From positions 1-31,435 of the IMG/VR virus record IMGVR_UViG_3300006917_000092: a stretch of 31,435 bases of DNA. The stretch is one strand, 5' to 3'. Positions 16,519-25,513 of the stretch are shown one piece after another; the first letter of the stretch is position 1; each line of letters begins with the position of its first letter. The notes below the pieces were generated by a model. It had not been told where the DNA came from, ran no database searches, and saw nothing but the letters and a program-made list of their open reading frames with translations. The DNA comes from a virus. The position numbers and the translations under genes were made by a program.

Positions 16519-19500
16519 ATGCCAACAAAACTTGAGGAATTTAGAAAGCAGTATCCGCAGTACGATGATGTCCCTGATAGGGATCTTGCCGACGCCATAT
16601 ACGATAAGTTCTATTCTGCTGGACCAAATAAGCTAGAGCAAAATGATTTCTATCGACAGATAGGATTAGGCAATTCTCCATCTGAACAAGGAGAACTAGC
16701 AGAAGCTAATAGAGTTCAAAGCCAACAGGGTTTTGATGCTGCTTTCTATTCTGCTCCTCCTCAGAGGACAGAGGAAGAGAAAATCTATGATTACTTTGAT
16801 GCTCAGTCTAGAGCTATGCGTCGTGAGGAAGAAGCTGCTGTAAGAAAAGAAAAGCAGGGAAAAGCAGCAGAGACAAGGCGAGAGCAAGAGAAGCCTCTTA
16901 TGAGCATGATTGAAGAGGCTAAAGCAAGATACAACGACCCAAACACTCCATTCCTTGAGAAGGCTATGTTGTTTTTCAACATTGGTCAGATGTCTCAAGC
17001 TGCAAGTGGTCCAAGTGTTGCCGCTGCTGGTAGAAAAGCTATTGTTGAAACAGTAACAGCAGTTCCGGAGATGGCAATGCTTGGTCTTGCTGTTATGTCT
17101 CCAACAGCAGCAGACGCTGTATACCAGTCTGACTTTGCTACAAAGCTAAAGGAGCTAAAGGACAAGGCTGCTGGAGAAACTACCTCTGAGGAGGATATAG
17201 CTGCAAACATTGCCACTCTTTTCACTGGGGCTGGTCTAGCTAAGCGTGGAACAAAGGCATTGCTTACAGCTAGAATGGAAGAGGTCAATCGCCAGTTCGG
17301 AAAGAAGATTGCAGATGATGTACAGAGAAAGATCCTTGAAACTACAGGACAGACTATGGCTGTCAAGCCAAAGACAATTCCAATTAGTGCAGAGCAAGCC
17401 AAGCAAATCTCAAGAGGTTCCACTGGAGCTGCCACAGCAGTTGGTGTAGCTCTGGATGTTCAGCTTTCTGATGAAGAGCAGTTTGCTGTCAATCTTTTGG
17501 GTCAAGTCCCAGAACTAGCTCCAATTGCAGAAGCACTCAAAATCAATCCAGATGACACAGAGGCACAAGAAAAGCTTAAAAGGCTTGGAGAGTCTGCTGG
17601 TCTTACGGGTGTAGTAACTGGTTTATTTAAGACGCCACAAGCTTTTCTGTCTGCCATTAATTCCGCTGTTGGAAAGATGAAGGGCGTTAATCAAGCTGTA
17701 AATAGCGGTGGGCTTAATGTACCTCCACCATCTCCAAATGCAGCAGTTGTCCAGTCTACTCTTGTCCAGACTGGTCCACAGACATTTGAGCAGCGAAACA
17801 TTATTGTAGAAACAATTGCGAAGATCAATACTGCATTTGGAAGAGGTTTGAAGTCTACAGCAAATCTTCCAAATGAACTGTATGAGGCTTACATTAGAAA
17901 AGCCAATGCTGGAAGAGGTTACGAGCTTGAACTGAAAAAGACTACAAAGGATCTTCAAAGACTTCAAGATAACTTCAGAGTCTCTGATGACGATATGTCA
18001 GCATACTTAGTCAATGGGGTTGACAATAATCTACCATTTCGGGTAAAGACAAAGCTTGACGAAGTTCGGAATCTGATTGAGACAAATCAATCTACAATCA
18101 ACTCAGAACTTGGACTTACTGGAAAGAAAGCTTTGGGTGTAGACTTCAAGAATGGTGAGGTCTACATTACAAGGACTTTTGATGCTACAGATAATCCAGA
18201 ATATCTAGCTAAAATCAAAAGTGCTTTGGATGGAAAAGCAGCACCTGTAGCTGATGCTGATTTTATCACAAAGGTAGACAATGCCCGTGCCTACCTTAGA
18301 AACATGATGGTATCTAATCCAAATAGCAAGGCATCTAAGAGTTTTGCATCTTTGACTCCAGAACAGCAATCATCCATGATTGACTCGACAATCTACGATA
18401 TGGTTAAGAACCTATCTGGAGAGAACAAGTCTATTGTGCGAAAGCTTTTTGATGGTACAACTACATCATCTGTTGATGATGTTGGTCGTTCTCTTGTAAA
18501 GGTTCTAAAAGCTAGACAAGAACTGGATAAGCCAATTCTGGATCTCCTTGGAGAGGTCAAAGATCCAATTCGCAATGCTGCTGTAACGCTACAAAACCAG
18601 AATAAACTACTGGCAGAGATTGAGTATCTGAAAACTGTCGAGCAGTTTGCCAAGCAAAACAAGGATGTTGTCTTTGAGATTGGAGGACTATTTAAGTTTC
18701 TCCCCTCAGTTAGAACAAAGTTTTCCACGACACCATTCACTGAAAGTCAGAACCTTGCAGATGTAACAGCCCAATCAGTTGGTAAGTTTGGCGGCACTAC
18801 TGGGGATTTAGCTAAAATCTTCACTACTCCTCAGATGGCTCGTTACATTTCAAACGGAACAAACCTATGGGATTGGAACAATAGGCTTGGTAGTTCTGTA
18901 GGAAACATGTTTGCCAAGGTCGCTGGATTTGGTCAGGCTACTCAGACAGTCCTAGATGCTCCTGCTTATGTTGTCAATACGGTAGGTGCTGCTACGTCTC
19001 TGGCAGCTAATGGGCATATGCTTAGCCCTACGGTCTGGAAGAATGTATTCACAAACATGAATACACTTGTTCAGCAGATTACAGCTAAGGACAAGAAGGC
19101 AATTGAATACATTGGAAAGCTGAAGACTGCTGGTGTTCTAGATACCGACATTACAGGAGAGATCATTGCAAGAAATGCAAATGTAGTTGGAAAGGATCCT
19201 GCAAATTTCTTGGCTAGGGGATATCAGAACACAATGCAGAAGGCTGGTGCATTCTATGGACAGCCGGATAACTACATGAAGCTTATGGCTCATCAAGCTG
19301 AAATGGCTCAGCTTAAGTCGATGTTTCCAAAGGCATCTGCTGATGAAATCTTTGACATGGCTGCTCGAAGAGTTAGAGATACAATGCCTACATACGGTGT
19401 GTCTTCTCCAGTGGTCAGAGAGCTTTCAAAGATGCCCTTTGGTACATATGCCTTGTATCCAACAGAGATCTTCAGGACATCCAAGAACATTGTCAAGTAT

Positions 19501-20709
19501 GCTCTGTCTGACATTGGGCAGGGTATTGCATCTGGAAATGCCAAGCAAGTTGCGTACGGATTGAAGAGAATAAGTGCTTTTGGTGTCACATTGGCCGGTC
19601 CAGAACTTTACTCTAGGACAAATAACCAAGCACTTGGAGTATCCGACGAGAATGTTCGTGTTGTGGAGGCGCTAGCTCCAGATTGGGGCAAGGGTTCCAA
19701 TAAGCTTTTCCTTGAAGGATTCCAAGAGGGTGCTGATGGGACTGTCAAGACTAGATACGCTTCTTCTAGTTCCTTTGATGCCTATGACGTATTGAAAACG
19801 CCAATTCGGCTTCTGACTGGAAAGATCCTTGCTGGTGAAAAGGTAGCTGACTTTGAAGTAGACCAAGCCATGAAGGGAATGGCTGACTCTGTAGTGGGTC
19901 CATATACCAATCCCAAGTTCTTCACTGAAGCATTGATCAACGTGGTTAGCGGTGTAGATGCTAAAACAGGAAAGCCTATCTATGATCAAGCTGTTGGTAC
20001 AACGGTACTTGACAAGGTAAAGGCTGCTTCGCTTGAACTTGCAAAGTCTCTAGAACCCGGTACAAGCCAAGTTGTTCGGGCATACATTGACTCTCTAAAG
20101 TCAGAAGAACTGCGTGGCCTTTATGAAGGCGTCAACGCTGCTGGGTTCCCACTGTCTTCAAAGGATATTGAAACTTGGGCCAAGACTGGTATCCGTCCAA
20201 CCACCATGAATGTGGACAAGGCTATTGGAGCTAATCTAGCAAAGGATGTGAAGGCTATCAATGCTACTGAAGCCTCATTCATGAAGTTTGTATCTGAGAC
20301 TACTGATCAAGTATACACACCAGAACTTGGCAAGAAGATTGTAGATGAATACCGTAAGTACCAGCAGCGCAAGTTTGATGGAATGGTTGACTTGTCCGAT
20401 AAGATCAAGCTTGTTGAATCAATGAAGTATTTTGACAAGAATGGAAACGAAAGAAACTACGGAATAGATCGCATTGTCATGGCTACGACAGACAAAGGTT
20501 TCTTCAAGGTTCCAAAGGAAATCTTACTTGCTCGTCAAAGTATTGAAGATGCAGGAAAGAAAGGTACATTCATTCCAGATACTGTATTCAATAAAATTGA
20601 ACTAAAGAAGATGCTTATCGACAAGAAATATCCTATATCTCTAATAGATGATTTAGGCCAAGTATTTCAAGAGTTTGCCGGAAGAAAGCTTGAAAAGGAG
20701 AAGAAGTAA
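16519..20709 (+). CDS. Very large internal virion protein, 1396 aa
   Basis: Probably the counterpart of the largest ejected protein of podoviruses (T7 gp16 by position and size). It starts with KLEEFRKQYPQYDDVPDRDL and ADAIYDKFY, an N-terminal module widespread in such phage proteins. A charged coiled coil follows (about residues 74-135), then hydrophobic Ala-rich stretches, and a long helical body. Residues about 810-1020 contain TVLDAPAYVVNTVGAATSLA, AGAFYGQPDNYMKLMAHQAE and ARRVRDTMPTYGVSSPVVRE, a region I recognise from other phage giant virion proteins. I see no lysozyme or transglycosylase motif, unlike T7 gp16. Its stop overlaps the endolysin start by one base. Confidence 0.6.
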   Translation: MPTKLEEFRKQYPQYDDVPDRDLADAIYDKFYSAGPNKLEQNDFYRQIGLGNSPSEQGELAEANRVQSQQGFDAAFYSAPPQRTEEEKIYDYFDAQSRAMRREEEAAVRKEKQGKAAETRREQEKPLMSMIEEAKARYNDPNTPFLEKAMLFFNIGQMSQAASGPSVAAAGRKAIVETVTAVPEMAMLGLAVMSPTAADAVYQSDFATKLKELKDKAAGETTSEEDIAANIATLFTGAGLAKRGTKALLTARMEEVNRQFGKKIADDVQRKILETTGQTMAVKPKTIPISAEQAKQISRGSTGAATAVGVALDVQLSDEEQFAVNLLGQVPELAPIAEALKINPDDTEAQEKLKRLGESAGLTGVVTGLFKTPQAFLSAINSAVGKMKGVNQAVNSGGLNVPPPSPNAAVVQSTLVQTGPQTFEQRNIIVETIAKINTAFGRGLKSTANLPNELYEAYIRKANAGRGYELELKKTTKDLQRLQDNFRVSDDDMSAYLVNGVDNNLPFRVKTKLDEVRNLIETNQSTINSELGLTGKKALGVDFKNGEVYITRTFDATDNPEYLAKIKSALDGKAAPVADADFITKVDNARAYLRNMMVSNPNSKASKSFASLTPEQQSSMIDSTIYDMVKNLSGENKSIVRKLFDGTTTSSVDDVGRSLVKVLKARQELDKPILDLLGEVKDPIRNAAVTLQNQNKLLAEIEYLKTVEQFAKQNKDVVFEIGGLFKFLPSVRTKFSTTPFTESQNLADVTAQSVGKFGGTTGDLAKIFTTPQMARYISNGTNLWDWNNRLGSSVGNMFAKVAGFGQATQTVLDAPAYVVNTVGAATSLAANGHMLSPTVWKNVFTNMNTLVQQITAKDKKAIEYIGKLKTAGVLDTDITGEIIARNANVVGKDPANFLARGYQNTMQKAGAFYGQPDNYMKLMAHQAEMAQLKSMFPKASADEIFDMAARRVRDTMPTYGVSSPVVRELSKMPFGTYALYPTEIFRTSKNIVKYALSDIGQGIASGNAKQVAYGLKRISAFGVTLAGPELYSRTNNQALGVSDENVRVVEALAPDWGKGSNKLFLEGFQEGADGTVKTRYASSSSFDAYDVLKTPIRLLTGKILAGEKVADFEVDQAMKGMADSVVGPYTNPKFFTEALINVVSGVDAKTGKPIYDQAVGTTVLDKVKAASLELAKSLEPGTSQVVRAYIDSLKSEELRGLYEGVNAAGFPLSSKDIETWAKTGIRPTTMNVDKAIGANLAKDVKAINATEASFMKFVSETTDQVYTPELGKKIVDEYRKYQQRKFDGMVDLSDKIKLVESMKYFDKNGNERNYGIDRIVMATTDKGFFKVPKEILLARQSIEDAGKKGTFIPDTVFNKIELKKMLIDKKYPISLIDDLGQVFQEFAGRKLEKEKK

Positions 20710-21161
20710 TGCCGTTTGTACTTTCACAGAAGAGCGTAATGAAGATGCAGGGGGTTGATCCAAAGCTTGTGTCTGTCATCAACAGGGCTATTCAGCTAAG
20801 CGAGGTTGACTTTTCTATTACCTGTGGCATGCGGACACAAGCAGAGCAGGAAGAGCTTTTCAAGAAGAAGGCTACACAGACCCTTAAGTCAAAGCATTTG
20901 GATGGCAAAGCCGTTGACGTAATGGCTTTCAAGGATGGCAAGGGTAGTTGGGATCTTCCACTGTACGTGAAGTTTGCAGACGCAGTCAAGTCTGCTGCAA
21001 AGGAACTTGGTGTACAGGTGCGGTGGGGTGCTGCGTGGTCCGTACCGGACATCAGCAAGTGGGAAGGATCAATGCAGGAGGCTATGGATGCGTATGTAGC
21101 TGAGTGCAAGAAGAAGGGTACAAGACCCTTCATTGACGGCCCTCACTTTGAAGTACCGTGA
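20709..21161 (+). CDS. Endolysin, M15-type L-alanyl-D-glutamate peptidase
   Basis: A zinc peptidase predicted to cut the peptide stem of peptidoglycan and release progeny. The 150-residue length fits the T5-endolysin/VanY-like M15C group. The expected ligands are present: H63 and D70 in SKHLDGKAVDV, and H146 in DGPHFE, with D143 in the position of the catalytic acid. SITCGMRTQAEQEELF (residues 36-51) is the usual N-terminal block. There is no signal peptide, so export should depend on the holin encoded just downstream. It starts at the end of the preceding stop (taATG). Confidence 0.88.
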   Translation: MPFVLSQKSVMKMQGVDPKLVSVINRAIQLSEVDFSITCGMRTQAEQEELFKKKATQTLKSKHLDGKAVDVMAFKDGKGSWDLPLYVKFADAVKSAAKELGVQVRWGAAWSVPDISKWEGSMQEAMDAYVAECKKKGTRPFIDGPHFEVP

Positions 21162-21170
21162 AAAGGAGAT

Positions 21171-21719
21171 ATGAGTGTCATGGACTTTGGAAAGGTAGCT
21201 TCAGGCATTTTAGGCGCAGTCGCTCCCGTATTAGGCACAGCCATTGGCGGTCCTTTCGGAGGAATGGTAGCCTCAAAGCTTAGTGAGATCCTTCTGGGCA
21301 AGCCAGATGGATCAAAGGATGAGATTGAACAGGCTCTAGAGAAAGCCTCTCCTCAACAGCTTCTAGAGATCAAGAAGGCAAACAACGAGTTCCTTGTGAA
21401 GATGAAGGAGCTTGATGTCGATGTAGAGCGGCTTCACTCAGAAGACAGGAACTCTGCTAGAAACAGAGAGATCCAAGTACGTGACAAGATGCCAGCCATC
21501 CTTGGCATCCTGACCCTTGTGTCCTTCTTTGGATTTATTGGAATGGTCACGTTCTCTCCACTAGCTCGCGGAGCAGACATGAACTTCATCACGCTAGCTG
21601 TAGGTTGGCTTGGTGGAACAGCTAGTACTGTTGTTTCCTACTACTTTGGGAGTAGCAGCGGCAGTCAGATGAAGAATACAATCATAGCCAACAAGCTAGA
21701 AGAAGACAAAAAGAAGTAA
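21171..21719 (+). CDS. Holin, 3-TM gene-transfer-agent type
   Basis: A 182-residue protein matching the holin family with three membrane segments (GTA_holin_3TM type). The N-terminal hydrophobic segment (VASGILGAVAPVLGTAIGGP, residues 9-28) is followed by a charged helix with SPQQLLEIKKANNEFLVKMK, then ELDVDVERLHSEDRNSARNR. Two strong membrane helices lie at about 108-127 and 140-160, ending in SYYFGSSSGSQMKN, a family hallmark. A strong Shine-Dalgarno (aaaggaga, 21162-21169) precedes the ATG. With the upstream M15 endolysin it forms the lysis cassette. It is the last gene of the rightward block. Confidence 0.8.
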   Translation: MSVMDFGKVASGILGAVAPVLGTAIGGPFGGMVASKLSEILLGKPDGSKDEIEQALEKASPQQLLEIKKANNEFLVKMKELDVDVERLHSEDRNSARNREIQVRDKMPAILGILTLVSFFGFIGMVTFSPLARGADMNFITLAVGWLGGTASTVVSYYFGSSSGSQMKNTIIANKLEEDKKK

Positions 21720-21728
21720 GGTCTTCTT
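21700..21728. terminator. Weak inverted repeat between convergent genes
   Basis: Eight-base arms AAGAAGAC (21700-21707) and GTCTTCTT (21721-21728) flank 13 bases, spanning the end of the holin gene and the end of the small terminase gene. The position between converging operons is where a bidirectional terminator is expected. The stem is AT-rich and no strong T-run follows on either strand, so function is uncertain. Confidence 0.3.
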
Positions 21729-22287
21729 ACTCTTTAGGCTTTTCCTCTTCAATTGTTTCAGTAGAAATGTCGTAGGACATATCTACTTCTTCAATGTCGT
21801 CGGACGCAGACATCTCTTCGGTGTCTTCATCCGGCGACATTTCTGTTTTGGAAGTTTCTTCATCTTCCGGAGACATGGAGAAGAAGCTGCACTTCATGAG
21901 GATACGCATGGCGCGTTCCTCTCCCAAGATCTCAAGGCTCCTGACGATGTCTTCCTCAAGATCCTTGATGCTTTTAGGGTTCTCTGTCTCAATGCCATCC
22001 TTGACTTTGGTGAGAAGCTCTAGAGCCTTTAGGGCGCTCTGAGTGTGGTTGTTGTTCTTGGCATACTCGTACTGCTTCTCAATCTCAAGGATGACATCGA
22101 TGTCAGTGACGCCAGTGCTGTCCAGCTCTGCAATCCTAGCAATGATGTCTGGGTTCTTGAGAAGCTTGCTGCCAGTAACGCTAGCAGATATCTGAGAGTA
22201 TCCGGCAGCCTTTGCCGAGGCTGTAGCGTTGCGCGTTACAAGGTAGTTACGTACAAACTTCTCATGCTTTTCCTGTAGCTGTGGCAT
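21727..22287 (-). CDS. terS: Terminase small subunit with acidic C-terminal tail
   Basis: The DNA-recognition subunit of the packaging motor. Residues 5-55 carry EKHEKFVRNYLVTRNATASA, KAAGYSQISASVTGSKLL and KNPDIIARIAEL, the Terminase_2-type helix-turn-helix pattern. The helical region to about residue 130 would form the oligomerisation part. Residues 138-186 are very acidic with four spaced MS motifs (M138, M150, M159, M170), which is unusual. The gene starts one base after the glycan-fusion stop. It converges with the virion genes, and no large subunit gene is in the window, so the two terminase genes are not adjacent in the usual way. Confidence 0.75.
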   Translation of the reverse strand: MPQLQEKHEKFVRNYLVTRNATASAKAAGYSQISASVTGSKLLKNPDIIARIAELDSTGVTDIDVILEIEKQYEYAKNNNHTQSALKALELLTKVKDGIETENPKSIKDLEEDIVRSLEILGEERAMRILMKCSFFSMSPEDEETSKTEMSPDEDTEEMSASDDIEEVDMSYDISTETIEEEKPKE

Positions 22288-22288
22288 G

Positions 22289-24595
22289 TCAAGCTGCTAC
22301 CTTTGGAAAGTACTCTGAGTAGTACTCCTTTTTTCCGTGATACGACTTGTCGTATAGCTGGGAGATCAGAGTGTCCTTTCCGTGGAAGTGGATGGTCATG
22401 TCGATTTCCTTGTTGTCGAATAGACGCTCACAGTCCTGAGCTAGTGCTAGAAGCTCTCCAGTAGTCCAGAAGGACTTGCCGTGACACTCTACGGGAATGT
22501 ACTTCTTTCTATCGTCTTCAAGCTTCTCATTCTTCATCTCTTCCGCCATATTTGGGATCGAAGCATCGAACCCAAAGAGATGAAACTGACGGAAGCCGAC
22601 AATGTGAAACATGCCGATAGCTCTCATGGCAGAGCAAGTACCTCCAGTTACAAACGTAGTATCATCACCTAGATCAAGCTTTGTCTCGACGGTGAAGTTC
22701 TTTGGATTGGCGGCTTGCTGGACAGCCTCCGAAAAAGCATGCCAACCGTAGATGTTGTCTGTCTTCTCCATCAGAAGCTTTGTCACGCTTGTGTCGGTCA
22801 TTGATGCCAGCAGGAACTTGGTCTCCTTTCGGATATCCTTGAATAGTTCAGTACGTACAATGCCGTGTGTAGACGTACCAGTAACTGGTCTTGGATCTAG
22901 GATCACGCAAGCATATGGAACAATCCCATTCTTTAGGAGAGTTGGGTAGCTATGCTTGACACAGATGATCTTTGAGTTGTGCTTCCTTGAGAGTTCCTTT
23001 ACCTTCTCAAAGTCGGTGGACGGACCAGCAGAGACGATGATGGCATGCTCGTCATTGGTAGTGTACCTTCGCACAAACTTCCAATCCTTGATAAGCTTCA
23101 TGTTCTCCTTGATGTTGTTAAGGATATACTCCTTTGGCATGCTGTCCCTTGGCTGGACAACAATAGGAACCATCATGACATCCTTGCGGATATCCTCAAG
23201 TTCCTTGTTGTTCAGAAGGACAACTAGATGGGTAATACCTCCACCTTTTACCTTGTCAGTTGAAGGCACAACAGCAATGCGCTTTCCTTCATCCTTAAGC
23301 TTCTTGAATAGCCTGTTAGTGCCTTGATGTTCTTCGCCCAAGATATTTCCATCAGCATCCTTTGAGAAGTAATCGTCAAACACGATGACTGGGACATTCT
23401 TCAGGTTCTCATAATCGGACACTACAGTAGTCTCGCTGTGACCACCGTCAATGTAGGCAAAGTCAATTGGTGGCAGATTTGCAACACTATTGGTTAGTGT
23501 TACCTTTGAGTCTCCCTTGTGGAGTTCACAGGTAAAGGCCTTGCCCTTCTCCTTCATCTTATCAGCAAACTGCATTAGACGCTCACGAATAGCGTCAATT
23601 GTGTTATGCCTCTTGGAGTTCAGTTCAACCTTGTCTAGTTCCTCCGTGGCCTCTTCGAAGAGATCATAGCCTGTGTAGTGAACGGCATCAAGCGTCTCAA
23701 AGGCAGCTAGGGACATCTCAATGGCCCTGCCACCGTTCCAAGTTCCAACCTCTACGATGTGAGCCTTCTTGCCGTCCTTCTTGCCTACGTACTGTCGGAC
23801 TAGATCCGCAAGCTTCTTGTATCTACCGGCCTTGACATCTGGAGCTACTCCAGTTGGAGTGTCCTTAAGGTTGCCCTTGAAGTGTGTCATGTACTGGCTT
23901 AGGGGAGACTGTGCAAATGCTGCAAGCCCTACGGCATTGGCAGAAAGGTTTTGTACGTGTGCACCATGAGCTTGGTAGATCTTAAGGAGACGCTCAAATA
24001 TGAAGCCATCATGCCATTCCCTGTAGGCTGTAACCTCTCCAATGTCATAGCAGCCACGAAGATCAGCCAGAAGAAATGGACTGACATTCTTGTTGAACAT
24101 GTTGAAGGCAATAAAGGATGTCTCGCTGTAGTCAGCATCCTTTCGACCCAGATGAACAATGTCTGCATTTCTGGCTAGGATCTCTAGTAGCTTGTCCTTT
24201 GAGAACGGCTTTGTCGTAATAGTGTCGGCGTCAAGCCAGCACAGCCAGTTGCCGTGTTCCACAGTCTCATCGTACAGGGCATACTGCGTAAGCGCGTAGA
24301 CCTTGTGGCACCACTTGACTGCATCCAGACGCCAGTTGTACGGAGTCTTTCCACCCATCGTGCCATCGTACGTCTTCATGCGATCACGGTAAGAAAGCAT
24401 GGGCTTGACTAGATTGAGGTTCCTGTACTCAATCTTAGGTGAAGCTGGAAAATCATTTACTGTCTCAGGCGAGCAGTCGTGGAAGTACGCTACAAGCTTT
24501 AGATCATCCTTCCAGTTCTCTACGACAGAGAGCAGCATGTTCTTGGCATACTTCTTGAAACCTTCTTCGCTAAACGAAGTCACAAACGTAATCAT
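22289..24595 (-). CDS. Three-domain protein: glycosyltransferase, SAM methyltransferase, DUF115/Maf-like
   Basis: A 768-residue fusion. Residues 1-245 look like a nucleotide-sugar glycosyltransferase with a DxD motif (WLDADT, 120-125) and REWHDGFIFERL. Residues 275-455 look like a class I methyltransferase (IVEVGTWNGG, 280-289; FAYIDGGHS, 379-387; VIVFDDYF). Residues 515-685 look like the DUF115/MptE-Maf group (AIIVSAGPSTDF, 518-529; VTGGTCSAMRAIGM, 649-662; HLFGFDAS). The expected role is building or capping a methylated glycan on virion or host surface. The start is ATG at 24595, overlapping the upstream stop as ATGA. A longer in-frame start at 24640 would overlap that gene by 49 bases and is less likely. 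The substrate is unknown. Confidence 0.7.
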   Translation of the reverse strand: MITFVTSFSEEGFKKYAKNMLLSVVENWKDDLKLVAYFHDCSPETVNDFPASPKIEYRNLNLVKPMLSYRDRMKTYDGTMGGKTPYNWRLDAVKWCHKVYALTQYALYDETVEHGNWLCWLDADTITTKPFSKDKLLEILARNADIVHLGRKDADYSETSFIAFNMFNKNVSPFLLADLRGCYDIGEVTAYREWHDGFIFERLLKIYQAHGAHVQNLSANAVGLAAFAQSPLSQYMTHFKGNLKDTPTGVAPDVKAGRYKKLADLVRQYVGKKDGKKAHIVEVGTWNGGRAIEMSLAAFETLDAVHYTGYDLFEEATEELDKVELNSKRHNTIDAIRERLMQFADKMKEKGKAFTCELHKGDSKVTLTNSVANLPPIDFAYIDGGHSETTVVSDYENLKNVPVIVFDDYFSKDADGNILGEEHQGTNRLFKKLKDEGKRIAVVPSTDKVKGGGITHLVVLLNNKELEDIRKDVMMVPIVVQPRDSMPKEYILNNIKENMKLIKDWKFVRRYTTNDEHAIIVSAGPSTDFEKVKELSRKHNSKIICVKHSYPTLLKNGIVPYACVILDPRPVTGTSTHGIVRTELFKDIRKETKFLLASMTDTSVTKLLMEKTDNIYGWHAFSEAVQQAANPKNFTVETKLDLGDDTTFVTGGTCSAMRAIGMFHIVGFRQFHLFGFDASIPNMAEEMKNEKLEDDRKKYIPVECHGKSFWTTGELLALAQDCERLFDNKEIDMTIHFHGKDTLISQLYDKSYHGKKEYYSEYFPKVAA

Positions 24596-25416
24596 GATTG
24601 CTTGTTCTCTCCCGCGTACGCTTTCCTTAGACGTTCCCATTCGTCTGCGTAAACACCGTCAATGTCTCTGGAAGGACGCCAGTTAGGATATACTGGACCT
24701 CCTGTTGTGAAGTGTACGATTGCTGGATCAATCGATGGGTCGGAATGACCATCAAGCCAATTCCACTTGTGGTCAAAGCCATGAATAAGGCTTTCGCCAT
24801 AGGACAGATTGTACTGATCTGGGTCCGGCTTTCCTATGAATGGCTCGTCTAGCCAAGTAAAGCTGTGTAGCCAACTCCCAGTTCGGTAGTTGACGTTTGT
24901 AACATCAAGGGACTTGTTAGCTTCGTGGTTGCAGTTAAACATCATCAAGGATGACCAGTTCTTCCTGAAGTACCTTGTCTGTGCAGCTCCGTCCATCTTG
25001 ACTTCAGCAGTAGGATTGTAGTCATGCTTGACGCATCCAATGGCTTTGTCCATTGGGAAAGTCTCAAATAGCTCAGCAATATCAGCGCGAGCGTACATGT
25101 CGCAGTCCATGAATAGGACTAGACCCTTGTGGTTCTCCAGATACGGCTTGTAGAAATGCTCAAAGATGACTGGTGTCAGAAATCTGGTAAAGCTGAACTC
25201 CGTAGAGAATGGCTTTCCGTCGATTACGTCAATGTTCTGTCCGTTGACCTTTTCGCTTTTTCTGTAGTACAGGGTTAGATCCCTAAGTTCCTTCTGGACA
25301 ATAGGATGAATAATAAGCTTAGACTTTGAAAGCTTGTGCAAGGTACTCTTGAGTACGCTTGTGTAGATTGCCTCTTTTGGATCGTATCCAATGAGGACAG
25401 TGTAGGTATTAGACAT
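24592..25416 (-). CDS. Glycosyltransferase, GT8/glycogenin-like
   Basis: A 274-residue enzyme expected to transfer a sugar from a nucleotide-sugar donor. It begins with YTVLIGYDPKEAIYTSVL, a GT-A type first strand, has FSFTRFLTP followed by LVLFMDCDMYARADIAELF with the metal-binding DxD (D104, D106), then NWSSLMMFNC, and IVHFTTGGPVYPNW near the end, where the His is the usual second metal ligand. This layout is common in phage GT8-like proteins. ATG at 25416 is preferred over the in-frame TTG just before it. Its stop overlaps the next start as ATGA, so it is co-translated with the trimodular glycan protein. Sugar and acceptor cannot be read from the sequence. Confidence 0.75.
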   Translation of the reverse strand: MSNTYTVLIGYDPKEAIYTSVLKSTLHKLSKSKLIIHPIVQKELRDLTLYYRKSEKVNGQNIDVIDGKPFSTEFSFTRFLTPVIFEHFYKPYLENHKGLVLFMDCDMYARADIAELFETFPMDKAIGCVKHDYNPTAEVKMDGAAQTRYFRKNWSSLMMFNCNHEANKSLDVTNVNYRTGSWLHSFTWLDEPFIGKPDPDQYNLSYGESLIHGFDHKWNWLDGHSDPSIDPAIVHFTTGGPVYPNWRPSRDIDGVYADEWERLRKAYAGENKQS

Positions 25417-25432
25417 CAATCACCATTTTGAA

Positions 25433-25490
25433 TTAGACCTCACGTTATTGGTCTAAAGCCCTAACCAATTGCGACATGCTTTATTCATGT
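25433..25490. promoter_or_regulatory. Two inverted repeats in the Hsp20-GT8 gap
   Basis: Within the 97-base gap, TTAGACC (25433-25439) and GGTCTAA (25450-25456) form perfect 7-base arms around 10 bases. ACATG (25474-25478) and CATGT (25486-25490) form 5-base arms around 7 bases. No T-run follows on the leftward strand, so a terminator is unlikely. They could be protein-binding sites or mRNA stem-loops that adjust expression between Hsp20 and the glycosyltransferases. Confidence 0.35.
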
Positions 25491-25513
25491 ATGGCTGTGG
25501 CCTTGCTCACTTA

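Noticed and set aside
16519-20709. A lysozyme or transglycosylase domain as in T7 gp16
   Set aside because: No catalytic E with the usual flanking motif could be seen in the N-terminal 200 residues, where T7 gp16 has it.
24596-24640. A longer N-terminus for the trimodular glycan protein
   Set aside because: It would overlap the GT8-like gene by 49 bases and adds a charged stretch unlike a GT-A start. The ATG at 24595 gives the usual ATGA coupling and begins with the MITFVTSF strand.
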